Below are positions 5,111 through 5,170 of a DNA stretch of 5,170 nt, piece after piece. The translations under genes and the position numbers were made by a program. How positions within the stretch are numbered: the first letter of the stretch is position 1; every line of letters begins with the position of its first letter. The notes beneath the pieces are model-generated. The model saw only the letters and a program-made list of their open reading frames with translations. It was not told the DNA's origin and did not search any database. Source of the stretch: Brevundimonas sp. (lineage in GTDB: Bacteria > Pseudomonadota > Alphaproteobacteria > Caulobacterales > Caulobacteraceae); contig JALAGW010000034.1 in assembly GCA_022712235.1 (NCBI GenBank), positions 1 to 5,170 of the forward strand, given 5' to 3'.

Positions 5111-5170
5111 TCCTCCCCCGCAAGCGCAGCGCGGCGGGGGAGGGGGACCGCGAAGCGGTGGAGGGGGCGA
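5111..5170. repeat. G/C-rich intergenic hairpin repeat (REP-like), cut by window end
   Basis: Bases 5112-5121 (CCTCCCCCGC) pair exactly with 5134-5143 (GCGGGGGAGG), with an inner GCGC-A-GCGC palindrome (5124-5132) in the loop. A second hairpin, ACCGC-GAA-GCGGT (5147-5159), follows, flanked by direct copies of GAGGGGG (5140-5146 and 5161-5167). This style of paired G/C hairpins with CGAAGCGG-type loops is common between genes in this bacterial group. No coding frame of interest is seen. It sits just upstream of the transaldolase promoter and may end transcription from the next gene or simply be a dispersed repeat. Its right edge is outside the window. Confidence 0.7.

Noticed and set aside
1..5170. 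A novel defence, mobile or biosynthetic system, CRISPR array, tRNA or rRNA
   Set aside because: All sizeable coding regions belong to known housekeeping or widespread families. No spaced direct repeats, transposase, phage gene or tRNA-like cloverleaf was seen. XerC here is the chromosomal recombinase type beside DUF484, not an integrase of a mobile element.

Overview
This GC-rich window (roughly two-thirds G+C by eye) looks like chromosomal DNA of an alphaproteobacterium of the Caulobacter/Brevundimonas type. The pointers are the codon bias, a GCTAAAAC box that fits the Caulobacter housekeeping -10 consensus, dense G/C-rich intergenic hairpin repeats, and the DUF484-xerC gene pair. The genus is inferred from style, not from a database match.

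Left part, + strand (1-1705). The window opens with the last 18 codons of an unidentified gene. It overlaps by 4 nt (ATGA) a small membrane-anchored periplasmic protein of the heavy-metal sensor/resistance (CnrX/CpxP-like) family. A 338-nt gap follows, dominated by a perfect 22-bp inverted repeat (634-655/705-726). Next is a short-chain dehydrogenase/reductase (SDR) whose catalytic Asn, Tyr and Lys are all replaced.

Right part, - strand, read from right to left (5067 down to 1692). Here lie a transaldolase of the small TalC/Fsa-like family, a DUF484 protein, the tyrosine recombinase XerC, and an exported two-domain aspartyl protease of the retropepsin type. The first three are tightly packed: a 22-nt gap, then a 19-nt overlap. 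They look like one operon driven from a promoter just upstream of the transaldolase. The protease follows xerC after 67 nt and may be read from the same transcript. DUF484 next to xerC is a long-conserved pairing, and XerC's role is chromosome dimer resolution with XerD at dif. The transaldolase belongs to the pentose phosphate pathway and has no obvious functional link to recombination.

The two halves converge. The SDR and protease genes overlap by 14 bp at their 3' ends, leaving no separate terminator between them. The window ends in a second G/C-rich hairpin repeat (5111-5170).

No new multi-gene system, phage, insertion sequence, CRISPR array or RNA gene is visible. The points most worth a second look are regulatory or biochemical: a hairpin that would bury the protease ribosome binding site, an apparently leaderless transaldolase transcript, the degenerate SDR active site, and the long inverted repeat.
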